NCBI GenBank assembly: GCA_963966185.1
Contig: CAWZYM010000383.1
Span: forward strand, 171,501 to 235,500
DNA from: Rhabditoides inermis
Lineage: Eukaryota > Nematoda > Chromadorea > Rhabditida > Rhabditidae
Direction: 5' to 3'
Length of the DNA stretch: 64,000 nt
Shown here: one piece after another, positions 21,461 through 32,385 of the stretch
Layout: every line of letters begins with the position of its first letter
How positions within the stretch are numbered: the stretch's first letter is position 1
The notes under the pieces: model-generated
Databases searched by the model: none
What the model was told of the DNA's origin: nothing
The model's input: the letters and a program-made list of their open reading frames with translations, nothing else
Made by a program: the position numbers and the translations under genes

Positions 21461-21654
21461 CCCCCAAGGCATACTCAATTTCCTCTATCCCAATACGATA
21501 TGTTCCATAGTATGTGTTTTTTTTTGTGAGAATATCATTTGACAAGACTTATGAGTATGATACAAGAAAAAAAATATCGGTTGCGGCTTCCAAAATATCC
21601 AAAACAACTTTTCGCTCATTCTGCCACTAAACGTGTTTACGACGACGACGACGA

Positions 21655-21985
21655 CGACGACGGTGTGCATCACGTAAGCCCCGCCCACTGCACTCTGCGC
21701 TCATTGGTCGCTCGGCCCACTGTCAGTGCAATCTGATTGGCCGAACGCTCATGCCCCGCCTTTCGCTCAGCCACTCTCACATCCCGGCCTTTTGGCTCTC
21801 TCACGAGCGTACGCTCTCTGCGCGCTCTCTCTTCTTCCAGCCGAGCATGCCCCGCTTTTCGATCAGCCACTCTCTTTCTCTCTCTGACCTCTGATTCTCT
21901 CACTTGCGCACTCTCTTTGCGCGCTCTCTCTTTTTCGTGCGAGCCAGAATGGGCAGAAATCAAATCGATCGATCGGTGAGGAGAG
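21655..21985. promoter_or_regulatory. CCAAT/GC-box-rich segment, promoter-like
   Basis: A (GAC)n run is followed by several CCGCCC-type GC boxes and ATTGG (inverted CCAAT) words at about 21702 and 21738. No gene start could be attached to it. A degraded repeat is an alternative. Confidence 0.3.
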
Positions 21986-22317
21986 GGCGAGTGAGAGCGC
22001 TCGGCAGTTAAAGAACGTGCGAATAGCGGAAGAGCAGAGCAGTGCGGGTGAGGCTGCTTTGATCTCTGTGCCACAACTTCTCAATTCTAACAGTAATACT
22101 GCCATTAACATAAATATTAAGGAAGATCAGTTTAACGCACTCGGCTCTGCAATTACAATTTATGACCGAGGTTTCAGTGGCTCAGAATCTAATGAAGTCT
22201 GTTTTATATGATACGTTTTATATGATGATATATGATGTGCATATACATAGATGATTCCAAAAGCAACATTCGAATTCATTTGCAAACTTCGCAAAACATT
22301 CGCAAAACAAGGCAGAT

Positions 22318-22696
22318 ATGAAGATCGAACGCGCCTGGTTAGTACCAGTACGCCCTTACCCTACCACTTGAGCTATTCCACATCATGATGAAACTTCTTT
22401 GAGAATATGGGGTGGCTAGCGCAGTGGATGTGCGCGCATCATGCTGAAGGTCCCGAGTTCAATCCTCTCGGCGGCCAATGATGTACCGCTAGTCACGGTG
22501 GAGTGACGACCACCTTCACAACTTTCGTCAGCCTCTAGTCGGAAGTCTGTGACGTGATCTGATCCAAATTCATTGCATCAATCGATGGACCCCATGTAAG
22601 CAGCTAGCGATTTGTACTCGAGAGCCTTAGGTCAGTCCTCTTATTGGCAAGGTCGACGGTTGTATGTATAACTTGAAACTGCTGATAAACAAACTT
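22318..22696 (+). mobile_element. SINE plus adjacent opposite-strand tRNA-like remnant
   Basis: On plus from ~22406: A-box TGGCTAGCGCAGTGG and B-box region GAGTTCAATCC, then a body ending CTGATAAACAAAC at ~22696. This is the same 3' tail as the SINE at 4691-5055. On minus at ~22318-22384 a second tRNA-like stretch (A-box TAGCTCAAGTGGTAGGG, B-box GTTCGATCTTC) sits head to head with it. No clear TSD was found. Confidence 0.65.
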
Positions 22697-24720
22697 TAAA
22701 CGGTACATGCACTCGCGATATTACATGATAACTAGTGAAGAATGGCTAGTTTCTTCGTAGTAGAATTTTATTTCGACTAGCTAGTAACTTGCTAGGTAAT
22801 GGAACTGCTTAGAAGGGAAGAAGATAGAAATTTGTAACGTGTGTAGCGCGCGTCAATGAGCGACCGGCAGACGCGTGAGCGATTCGACCAAGCTATTTCG
22901 AAGGTTTCTAATTTAGATACATTCGTATATAACACAACATTGTTCGGCAACACATGATCTATCAGTTTCAAAAAAGCGGGAATCACAGAAACTATTTTAT
23001 AATTTCAAACCAGTGAATATTACTATGTATCATTGTTGTATAAGTTATTTGTATTTTCAATCATGACATTCTGACTAGTGAGTTTGTAATATGTAAGTTT
23101 TATTTTCGTAATTCACAAATGTGAAAAAAAAATTCTTCGAAATTTGAGAAAAGGACATCCATTCTCTTTCGAAAAGTACGTAAGTAAAGAGAAGAGGTTT
23201 GTCTGGATCTGATTCAAGAAAAGCACATGCATAAAATCTCTTTGCAGCTGACTAAAATATCAAAACAAACCTGCTCCTTTCTTGCACAATTCACAGTACA
23301 CAACCTGGCTGAAACGGTAATCCAACGTTATTGCGACTAGAGTATAAGTAATAACAATTGTGAATTGAAAATCGATCAGACATTCAAAATTGATTGCTTG
23401 ATTCATAATCATTAGCACCGAAGTCGGAGAGAAAAATTAGAGAATGAGAGCGGACAAAGTCGTAGTGACTACTTGTAACGACTTCGCTGCGCAGTAGCAG
23501 TATTACTTTTACTGCGTACAAACACGAAATTTCACGTACAAAAGCAAAAAAACATAACGATTACCCGGTACATAGTTATAGATAGTAATCGATAACAGTA
23601 GTGAAACTGCGGGCAGTGCGTCCAGATTGAGGTGTGAATTTACGGGTGCATCAAATCGGGGCTGTGGGGGGGGACTGTATACTCGTATACCAAGGGCATA
23701 AACCGGATATTGTGAGCGGAAACGAGGTTGGATAGCTAATGGCTGATTGTGAGTGCAAAGAGAACTCATTCGCTTGTACTATGTTGTCATGGGAAGGTAT
23801 TCGTTTCAAGTAATTGATAAAATGCCAACACCACTCACAAAAGCACAAGATAAACATACATGTTTCGTGTGTTCGGTAGTATAGCAGTTCACGTAGTCCA
23901 AAAAATGAAATAAATTAATATGAGAATCATCAGTCGACAAAATGCGTTACACATTCCAAAGCTAATCCTACATCATAAGCAATCAGGCTTACAAAATTGC
24001 GCCATTATAAAAAAGCGCCACAATTCACTATCAGCGCATGTGGCACGCAGGGTCAGACAGAGTCCATATGTTTATAATAGATGAACACAAATGGTTGCAT
24101 GTCATATAAGTAACGGAGTGACGAACGATTGGTTTGAGCCCTCTGTCTGTGCGTACCTAAGTTCTAAAGTTCTTTATTGCACATCATAGTGTTTCATGAA
24201 GAAAGCAAACTCGTATCAACTCGTTATTGGTCCGCTCTCTGTGGCCATTTATAGTACACTTCATGTACTGGTACACTATATACTATACATCAAATAGAAG
24301 CTGTTCTCGGGTGGATCAAATATGGTGGATCAAACTGCGAGATCGGATTGAACATGCGTTAACGTAACGTGACGAGTAACGAGGTCAATCTGGCCGAAAC
24401 GTATCCTAGGTCGGAAACGTATCTTCGTCAAATGATACCGAAAGTATCGCACTATGAATATACGAAAACGAAACATTTATCAGTGGTGTTACTACACACC
24501 TTCAAAACACTTATCTGAACACAAAACGTGTCGCTACCGTAACAACAACCTTTAATGACTACCTTCAAAACACCAAACACAATAAAACGTATCACCACCG
24601 TAGCACCAATCTCAAAAACACTAGGGTCACCTCGAGGCAACGCCGTTGGTCCGGATTACTCAATGATCTCACGTGCCTCGAAAAACACATGCGAGAGCCA
24701 GCGAGTAAACCCGACCACCG
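22697..24720. other. No gene or recognisable element
   Basis: AT-rich sequence with a G7 run at ~23667. No exon-like GC3 pattern, no paired repeats and no long frame worth keeping. Confidence 0.5.
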
Positions 24721-24725
24721 ACACG

Positions 24726-24808
24726 TGCAAAACCCCGTGCCGCCGGCGGGAAGCGAACCGGCGAGGGTGGGCGGCGGGGAAGCGAGCACACGCGCTGCGC
24801 CAGCCGGA
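24726..24808 (-). mobile_element. tRNA-derived SINE head or tRNA pseudogene
   Basis: The minus strand shows A-box TGGCGCAGCGCGTG and B-box GGTTCGCTTCC at near-normal spacing within a very GC-rich block. The arms do not close to a convincing cloverleaf, so I do not call a functional tRNA. Confidence 0.5.
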
Positions 24809-24955
24809 CCGTGCGGGCCAAGTGATAGCGAGTGACTGATGGGGGAGCGCGGCGGCGCGATATGATCTGTATGTGTGTGTCTCTCTGCCTGTCGCCCCCG
24901 CCCGCCAGCTCCGCCCCCCACGGGTCATTGCCACTGGGTCCTGGCTGATTAGATT

Positions 24956-24990
24956 GAGAGAGAGAGAGAGAGAGCGAGAGCGAGAGCGAG

Positions 24991-25034
<44 letters not shown>
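24956..25034. repeat. (GA)n microsatellite with GC interruptions
   Basis: GA tract with four regularly spaced GCGA interruptions near its left end. Confidence 0.95.
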
Positions 25035-25036
<2 letters not shown>

Positions 25037-25740
25037 TGCGATAAGACTGCATGATAGAGTTGTAAAGCCGGCCGCCGGCGAGCCCGACTGCCTGATCTCG
25101 GCGGGTAGTAAAGACTGTAGAGAAACCAAGCACACAATGCTGGCCACCAATCGATCCAGATCGCACACAGCAATACAAAGGAATGCAGAATTGATATGCG
25201 AGGCACGTTTATTTCATTATCAATCAATCAGCAATCGATAATCGATACTCACCTGATCAGTGGTCGACAATCGCAAAGGCTCTCAAATAATCGATAATTA
25301 ATCTATATTAATATTCCTCCACCAAACGATATCCCACAAAACTGAAAACTGCGGAATCAAACATTGATCAATACTGGAAGCATCTGTTCTCTCTCCTATA
25401 CCTGATGTTCCCAGCGACGCTTTGCAATCGCCTATATGACGATATGACGACGACCGCCGATATGAACGTCAGTTTGTCTGTTTTACAGCTGCTTTGTGTC
25501 TGATCTATTTCTTGTTTGATTGTAATCCAATCGCAGTTGCTGATTCCCAAGATCCCTCACTGCGCCCCTCCGATCCCGCCCACTCTGCGAGCGTGCAATT
25601 GATCAAATTTCACAACATCAATTCACGTTTCCATACTTTTCTTTCACTGTGATCACGTCAGTGTAAAAATACACTTGTATGATCACATTATCACACTCAA
25701 TTACTATTACAAATAGTCAGTGTGTGCGCAGACCAAGGAC

Positions 25741-25800
25741 ATTATGATTGTGTTGTCATATTCAGATATAACGATTCCGGATAGACAATTTATTGATTGA
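25741..25800 (-). repeat. Dispersed repeat with TTTATCCGGAATCGTTATAT core
   Basis: Nearly the reverse complement of 59967-60035, sharing more than 50 bp including TATATCTGAATATGACAACA. A partial copy lies at ~2150-2195. Two of the three are followed by ATTGATTGAT-type repeats. No coding content; probably a short non-autonomous element. Confidence 0.65.
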
Positions 25801-26163
25801 TCGTGCGTAGATCAAAACGAAATGACCATCATTATCTTTCGAAACAACACACCTGCACAAGAATTCGTTATCGACACCTCGTTCGACGTTATCGACGTTA
25901 TCGACGATATAATATTTTATATTTCACTGTTATTTTTGCGAATAAATGACATATTTTTGTTGATTAAATTGATTTGCCGATTTCTCGCCTTCATGATGTG
26001 TTTATCAACACATACATACGCACTGCACGGACACTTTTAGATTAGATTTATTTTTCCAAAACCATCGAATACAAAAAGAGGAAATGCAGAGGCGATTATA
26101 CAAGACACGTATAGAGAATATGATACAGTATAGTCAGTAGGGAAGAGGTGATCAAAATGTAAA

Positions 26164-26553
26164 TTAAAGGAACAGTGGCGACTTGTTTTTGACTTTGAGT
26201 ATTATTAAAAATCGTATTAACCTAACACAATTGTATTTTTTTGCGAAAGAACGACGATTCTGCGTTACTTTCAAATCTGCATTGGCAAGAATGCAGCTGA
26301 AAATTTGAGTTCAAAATTGGTCCCATCACGATTAGCCTACCGCTCAAAGCTTCAATATCGCAAAAATTGGGTTCGGATACATACGCGCAAATGATCGAAG
26401 GCGTTTCACTTGCTTCATGGCTCAGTGCATGTGCGCTGCGTTGTGGCACCGAGCTCGCTGGTTCGATTCCCGTTCGCGCCAAATGTTTTGCGCGTGTGAA
26501 AATGAGGAGTTGTGGCAGATTGTGGCAGAAATAAGTCGCCACTGTTCCTTTAA
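26164..26553. mobile_element. TTAA-flanked MITE with internal tRNA-like sequence (copy 2)
   Basis: TTAA-AGGAACAGTGGCGACTT at the left and AAGTCGCCACTGTTCCT-TTAA at the right form a 17-bp perfect terminal inverted repeat inside a duplicated TTAA. The interior plus strand at ~26408-26482 carries A-box TGGCTCAGTGCATG and B-box GGTTCGATTCC. It is closely similar along its length to 34121-34481. No transposase frame. Confidence 0.88.
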
Positions 26554-26626
26554 ACCAATACAGAAGTAGTCAATGAGGGGTAATTATTATCAATCAATAA
26601 ATCAATATCAATCAACAATCAGCTGA

Positions 26627-27030
26627 TCAGGGATTGACGATCGCTGATGTACCCATCTCCTGCACACCGCACACGTTCTTGCCGCGGTAGAGGCTGATCA
26701 ATCAATACGCAGCGGTAGTATCCGTTCTCTCCCCAATTGGTGCTCCAGCTGTTCTTCACAATCCAATACGGCTTCTTCTTTTTCTCCACACCTGAAAGCA
26801 GAGATACTGCACTTTCAAAAAGGATTACTGTATTCACTACCGTAACAACTCATCAAAACATGTGGCATTAAACCTACCATGAACTACCGTATGCAAAATA
26901 TAGATTACAGTAATCTGCAAACCGTATCCGACGATGAGGACTCCGTGGTTAAGCATGAACAGCTCGCAGAATATCTTCCACGGATGGGAGATATCGTGTC
27001 GGTAGAACTGGAGGGGGTTGGCGTTGATGC
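26627..27030 (-). CDS. Cathepsin F-like cysteine protease, last two exons
   Basis: Exon 26923-27030 encodes the catalytic-histidine region (LQFYRHDIS ... [12 protein letters not shown]). Exon 26627-26791 encodes PYWIVKNSW with the catalytic asparagine, then [16 protein letters not shown] and the stop. The order and the QFYRHxIS phrase point to the cathepsin F branch of papain-like (C1A) lysosomal proteases. Near 26706-26724 the reading frame is broken by 19 nt ending ATTGATTGATCAG. This looks like the 3' end of an intron that has lost its GT donor. Upstream exons are not contiguous: minus-strand exons with the catalytic cysteine are at 54707-55191, and no middle exon was found. It may be the end of that gene or a separate pseudogene. 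NSWG is NSWS here. Confidence 0.75.
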
Positions 27031-27462
27031 CTGCAAAAATGGGAGATGAGTGTATTCGACACTAGCAATCGTAGTGAAATAATAATAATTCGATGTAATA
27101 TATTACCAGTTCTACCGACACGATATCTCCCATCCGTGGAAGATATTCTGCGAGCCGTTCATGCTTAACCACGGAGTCCTCATCGTCGGATACGGTTTGC
27201 AGATTACATACGGTAGTTCATGGTAGGTTTAATGCCACATGTTTTGATGAGTTGTTACGGTAGTGAATACAGTAATCCTTTTTGAAAGTGCAGTATCTCT
27301 GCTTTCAGGTGTGGAGAAAAAGAAGAAGCCGTATTGGATTGTGAAGAACAGCTGGAGCACCAATTGGGGAGAGAACGGATACTACCGCTGCGTATTGATT
27401 GATCAGCCTCTACCGCGGCAAGAACGTGTGCGGTGTGCAGGAGATGGGTACATCAGCGATCG
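26638..27462. repeat. Large inverted duplication (palindrome) of cathepsin exons
   Basis: Left arm 26638-27011 and right arm 27106-27462 are reverse complements with very few changes and one 17-nt indel. The spacer is 94 bp. The left arm carries the splice acceptor side and the stop codon. The right arm starts mid-exon and ends before the stop, so it is the copy. The broken 19-nt intron remnant is present in both arms. Confidence 0.9.
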
Positions 27463-27550
27463 GCGTATGGCGCCAGAATGGCGCAGAATGGCGCCAGTAA
27501 GAACCAACCTAGCACCACCAGAACCAGGTTACCAACCGCCACCATTTCAG

Positions 27551-29532
27551 ATTCCTCAACAAGAAGCCGTTGTGTCTGCAGTACAACCTGCCGTCGTCTC
27601 GACGACACTTTGCGCACCGCGGCGGCAAGAGGAGAGACCGTGAGTAGTCGAATGATAATTTCGAAGATGAAAACGACAATTACTGAAATTCGTTGCTTCC
27701 AACATATGCGCATTACTTTAAGGGGACGTGCAAACTCTAATCACAATCTTAGACTGCAAATGTTGGCAGACTGTGGCGAGCACACAGACGACCTGTCAAC
27801 CTGTCATCCTTATACACAAGCCTCCCACACAATCCATGCGTCCCGAGTTTTTCACAGCTATGTACATGAGTGAGTGACCTATTCCTCTCCACTCCAGCCT
27901 CGTTCATCCTGACCATCGTGCTGGGGCTCGGGAAGCTGCTCGCGTGGGCAGAGACCTTCATTAGGGTGAGCATGTGTGACGAGTCGATACTCATCCTGCG
28001 TTTTATATACCCTTGCATGAATACACATACACGGATATGTATAAGGTCGGCTCGTCAGTGGAGTTTTTTTGTGATATCTCTACTCTCTTTTCTCGGCCTT
28101 GCAGGATCTCGGACTTCTTCCTCAAGCCAGCCGAGGAGCTGTTCCAGGAGGAGCGGCTGTGTGACGGACTCCACCCCGCATTCCAAGTGTCAGTCACAAG
28201 AATATACGCAATGACGCTTATCCATCTCCCGCAAAACCTAGAACTGCGAAAGCCTAAAACAAGTAACATAACACAGTGTGATATAGTGGGGCCGCACACG
28301 AATTTGCCTCTTTCTGCGAAGAGAATTAGGGTGGTTAGAGAAAGATCGTGTTGAATGATAGTTTCTTTTCGGCAAAACTTTTTGTGAAAAGCGAGTGTCG
28401 AACCACGGTTCAACCTACTTCACAGCGTGAGTGTTACCATTACGCCACGAGGTCATGTGTGAGGGAAAGCGAAATGGGAATGGGAATATGAACGCCAGGA
28501 ATACGTGTGCAGTGCGAACACCGAGATAAAAAAAATCGTGCTCTAATTGGCATCGCGTTGCAAGATATATGATCATGAATAGCGATACCGAATAAAGTAT
28601 TTGATTTGATTTGATTGCAAGATAGAGCGCGATAGTTTTTCGCTCGAAAAATGCGGAGCTAAGTTCGAACGGAGTATATGATATGCTACACCCTAATCCG
28701 TTTCTAATATTAGTTATGAAGTTACGTGCACTATGTGTGAAGAAGAAATTGCTGTCACATTCCACTGGCACAATTCGTGAAACATATAGAGATTAGACTT
28801 TCGAAAAAGCCAGATCACAAAACGATTGCGTACCACCAGACCACCAGTGTTTGATGGATAGTGGGCTGTGCTCGCCTGGAATAAGTGTCTGGTTGCAGCT
28901 ACACTCTGATCCCGTCCACGTCGTGCCACCCGGCATCGAACGGCTTCTCCTCCTCCACCTCATCCACCTCATCCACGCCCCCTACCAGAAAGAGGACCAG
29001 AAGACAGACACTCAGCAGGTGAACAGCTCGAGGCATGCTGTCTTGTAAAACCTGACACGCCACCATTCTCGGGCTGTCTCCTTCGACACTATAACTGACT
29101 ACGCTCATGCATTTCCAAACACTAGGATGAGGGTGATTAGACCGACACTGAGCAGGTGAGAAAGCATTTTTTCTAGTGCACCACCACACCCTCATACCAT
29201 TTCTGTCTGGTGTCTGGTCACTCTAGAACTTGAATACAGAAATTGAAATCTGGCACGCCACCACACTGTGTTTGTCCCACACTCACACTCTGTCTCATTC
29301 TCGTTTAATATCCCACCATATAAGATAGTGACTGAGTGAGTGAGAGTGAGAGCCAGAGCAGGCAGACAATGAATACACTTCCTCCCGTCTGTGAGCTCAG
29401 ACCACATTTAGATTCGTGTGTTGACTGTATTCACCCCATTCATTTCAGACGGTTCGCGCAACGTCGAATGATGCAAGAGTGCTTCTGAGCATGTACCACT
29501 TCATCACACACAACGCCCACTCCAAAGACTGA
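27551..29532 (+). CDS. Unrecognised host gene, exons with GC3 codon pattern
   Basis: Candidate exons are 27551-27639, 27898-27965, 28105-28186 and 29449-29532 (TGA stop). Each is bounded by AG/GT and has strong G/C third positions like the FUT8 exons. The second encodes a hydrophobic, possibly membrane-spanning stretch ([16 protein letters not shown]). The third contains [20 protein letters not shown]. The last two join in phase through HPAFQ to [27 protein letters not shown]'s opening. The junction between exons two and three is out of phase with the obvious splice sites, so either a site is wrong or the gene is damaged. I do not recognise the family. The 5' end would lie in or left of the palindrome. 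Confidence 0.45.
28398..28462 (-). mobile_element. tRNA-like SINE remnant
   Basis: Minus strand A-box TGGCGTAATGGTAACA and B-box GGTTCGACACTC at tRNA spacing. Acceptor pairing is poor. Confidence 0.45.
28905..29036 (-). CDS. Isolated signal-peptide exon
   Basis: 44 codons from an ATG that follows ACAAGACAG by one base, ending at a GT donor in phase 0. Residues ~3-19 form a hydrophobic signal sequence ([15 protein letters not shown]), then an acidic stretch and [12 protein letters not shown]. In length, phase and layout it resembles the first exon of the cystatin-cathepsin gene at 61685-61801, so it may be exon 1 of a paralogue. No partner exon was found in the next 1.8 kb on this strand. Confidence 0.5.
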
Positions 29533-30845
29533 TCACTCAATGACTTCAAAAAAAAAAGATCACTCAATGACTTCAAAAATTTCACTTCACCTCTAATTGT
29601 CAATGTGTGTTGTACTTTGTTGTCACTTCCTCCCTCTTCTCTCTCTCCGTCTCTCTTCCCTTGACAGAGTACACTTATCCCAGACTCTCAGACACCCCGT
29701 GTGACAGTTCCCGGCACACAGATTGTGCAGAGATTGTTGATCTGTACTCTCTCTTTCCTTTCATCAGGTATCTCTCTTCATCGTATCTTAATCCCAACAC
29801 TTGACGACACCTCATATGCTCATGACCAAAGCCCCGCGCCGCCTCCGGCCATCACTCATTACTCTAACAGGCACTACTTGTTACTGGCAAGTTACAAGTA
29901 CTGCTTTCTTACTCACTAGCCAATATTAACTTGCTGTACATACAATTGAATTATAAAATCGTTGCTAGAATGGCATTACAGCTCAAGAATCCTTCAAATA
30001 CTACACCATTTTGTGAAACGTACTTTCGCAAATTAAAGAAACCGAAATTACTCGAAAACACGTAAAAAAAACACATCATACAAACGACAAACGAAATATA
30101 AAGTGTGATTGTACTAACCGGAAATTGATGGAACAAATCAAAGCTATTTCAGTCTCGAAGGTTGCTCCTCGAAATACTAGTTTGACCCGCTTCACAATTT
30201 AGAATAAAGTCGCTGACCTTAATATGTATTGCGCATCACAAGCGTTTTATTTTGTTGTTGTTTGTTGATGTTCGATGATTTGTTTATCGAGACGCTTTCT
30301 TATTGGGCTCGAATGTGGAGAGTACTCGTACTGTTTCAAGACGTAAGGTGTTTCGAAACGCTCGAAATTGGAGTTTGTCGTGATCGCGTTACTTTTCGTT
30401 GATTTGTTTTGTTTTGTGTGTTGTTCAGAAGCTTCAAATGGACAGACTGTTCCTCTATTCACTGTCAAAAACCATATCCGCATCATGACTACAGTACAGT
30501 CAGAGAAATGTGAGCCGCATGTGCCACGTGGCCCACGTGGTCCACGGTGTGCCATGCTCTCGTTTCTCTCCCCAGCCCCACTCTCCACGTGAGACACACT
30601 CTCTCATCACGTCTACTTCTCTTCTGTTCCTCGTGCTCTCTAGTCCTCTCTGGTCCTCACGCGTCTGGACGCTCCGCAGTCACACTCTCTCTCACATCGA
30701 GTCTCGATCGAGAGTCGACTCCGTCCCTACTCTGCCGATGGCTACCTTCAGGCAGAATGGCTCTCGTGAGCCACGCCATCGTTTCTCTCACCACTCTCCA
30801 CCTACAACACACACTCTCTCTCCCTCTCATTCTTTCTCACGCAAC
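29533..30845. other. No gene recognised
   Basis: AT-rich to 30450, then CT/CA-rich low-complexity sequence up to the LTR element. Frames here are low-complexity artefacts. Confidence 0.45.
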
Positions 30846-30849
30846 GCCT

Positions 30850-31127
30850 TGCGGTGCTCTATGGTGTAGCGAGAGCTCTTTGCTACTCCGCAGTACGCAA
30901 ATAGTACTAGCCCAAGCCACGGGTCAGCTTCACCACGTGGGAGTCGTAATATGGCTCCGCAGAAGTAGCCCTGGTCCCCATCGGAATAAAGGAAAGAATA
31001 GTACACATCTTTATCCGGCCAGGGCAGCCACACAACTGGCGATGGGGGCGCGCTGGCCAGCCACGCCCCCTCGCTCTCTCATCCTAGATATGATCCTACG
31101 CGGGGGTTAGCGGGGGTGAGTATCGCT
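30850..31127 (-). repeat. Gypsy-type 3' LTR
   Basis: Partner of 33741-34018. The first base on the minus strand is A instead of T beside the polypurine tract, otherwise it is the same TGCGATAC start. Confidence 0.9.
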
Positions 31128-31289
31128 TCCCCCCCTTCCGACAAGAAAGGCGCCCTCGGCTTTCAAACTACATAGAGTAAAAATACAAAATACACACAAA
31201 ATAGTACAAAACGAACTCATCAATATAAAATAACTCAGCACCACAAATCATACAATTCACACAAAATACAATTACACAATTACATCAAT

Positions 31290-31991
31290 CTAAAACTTCT
31301 TCTTCTTCGCCAGCCTGGCCGATCGGCGCACGAAGACTCTTCCTTCCTCGGATTTCTTCCCTGCTCCAGTATCTGCTTCTCCAGCAGCATCCGTCGCTCC
31401 CGGGGCGGCTCCGGCGGCGGCGTCGCCGTCCTCTTCGGCTTCTCCGGTGGCTGGCGACTGCTGCTTCTCCTGCGCAGCTCGCGTCTTCTGTCGCACGGCA
31501 ACGGGCTCCCTCTTGGTGCGGTCCTTGTGCACCTCGACGAGCTTGCCATTCATTCGAACAGTGACGTTGTGCTGGCTCGTCTTGGTCACTTCGAATGGGC
31601 CTCTCCAAGAGTCGACAAACTTGTGCCGTTTGAACTCCGCCCGCACGTAGACGCGATCTCCTACGCGAGTGTCGCTCTCCCGGATGGGGTTACTTCTGTC
31701 GTAAATCTTCTTGGCGGTCTTCACCGCTTCAGCGGTTGCTGTCGTTGCTTCAGTCCACACCTTCTCCTGAATCCGCTTCAGCTGGACTATGTACTTGTCA
31801 ACGCTCTCGTGGGCGCGCACCACTACAGCTCCACTCTTGAGCATGGCGGGGGTTTGGGGCTCCCTTCCATACATCACTTGGAACGGCGAGTGTCCGGTAG
31901 CCGTGTGCGTGGTGGCATTGTAGCTCATCACGACGTGCGGAATGAAGCGGTCCCAGTCGTTCCCGGCGTCGCTGGCGTACTGCCTCAACAT
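31290..31991 (-). CDS. Integrase C-terminal half
   Basis: 233 residues. The start covers the last part of the integrase core (WDRFIPHVVMSYNATTH, GHSPFQVMYGREP). A C-terminal module follows with the GPY/F-like motif DSWRGPFEVTK, typical of Gypsy/chromovirus integrases, and then a low-complexity basic and proline-rich tail. Integrase inserts the cDNA copy into the genome. The N-terminal core lies in another frame at 31992-32385, so a frameshift separates them. Confidence 0.85.
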   Translation of the reverse strand: MLRQYASDAGNDWDRFIPHVVMSYNATTHTATGHSPFQVMYGREPQTPAMLKSGAVVVRAHESVDKYIVQLKRIQEKVWTEATTATAEAVKTAKKIYDRSNPIRESDTRVGDRVYVRAEFKRHKFVDSWRGPFEVTKTSQHNVTVRMNGKLVEVHKDRTKREPVAVRQKTRAAQEKQQSPATGEAEEDGDAAAGAAPGATDAAGEADTGAGKKSEEGRVFVRRSARLAKKKKF

Positions 31992-32385
31992 CTCCCGATA
32001 GTCTTGTTGAACCTTTCGGCGATGCTGTTGGCCTTCTGATTATACGCTGTCGTCGTGTTGTGCTTCCAAGCTGGCACATGGACGAGACAAACTTGGTCGA
32101 AGTGAAATTCGCTCCGCGGTCGCTGACAAGAGTCTCCGGAAACCCTAGTACAGTGAAAGCGCGGTCGATGAGCACGTTGATAACGTTCTCAGTCTTCTGG
32201 TCGGCAATCGGTACGGCTGTGGCCCATCTCGAGAAGGCGTCGACGGCAGCGAGGATGGCAGACGGCAACGGCACGGCGGCGACACGGCGACGGTAGACGG
32301 CGATAGACAGCACGGCGGCGGCGGCACGGCGGCAGCACGGCGGCGGAAGACTGCACGGCGACGGCACGGCGACGGCAGACGGCAC
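31798..32385 (-). CDS. Integrase core, frameshifted fragment
   Basis: Contains AAVDAFSRWATAVPI with the first catalytic Asp and LVSDRGANFTS with the second. It then leaves frame near 32030, before the catalytic Glu. The N-terminal ~40 residues come from an ACGGCGGC-type low-complexity tract (32250-32400) that replaces normal pol sequence. This marks where the internal deletion or slippage occurred. Confidence 0.8.
   Translation of the reverse strand: MPSAVAVPSPCSLPPPCCRRAAAAVLSIAVYRRRVAAVPLPSAILAAVDAFSRWATAVPIADQKTENVINVLIDRAFTVLGFPETLVSDRGANFTSTKFVSSMCQLGSTTRRQRIIRRPTASPKGSTRLSGDVEAVRQRRRERLGPLHSARRDELQCHHAHGYRTLAVPSDVWKGAPNPRHAQEWSCSGARPRER

Noticed and set aside
24726..24808. Functional tRNA genes at this and the other A-box/B-box sites
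   Set aside because: Acceptor stems do not pair well and most lie inside repeats, so I call them tRNA-derived elements only. A covariance-model scan would settle it.
26706..26724. A working 19-nt intron in the cathepsin C-terminal exon
   Set aside because: It lacks a GT start and is far below known minimal intron sizes; a deletion remnant is simpler.
30547..31110. 187-residue plus-strand frame
   Set aside because: It crosses the 3' LTR of the Gypsy element and is low complexity; the LTR part recurs at 33630-34001.
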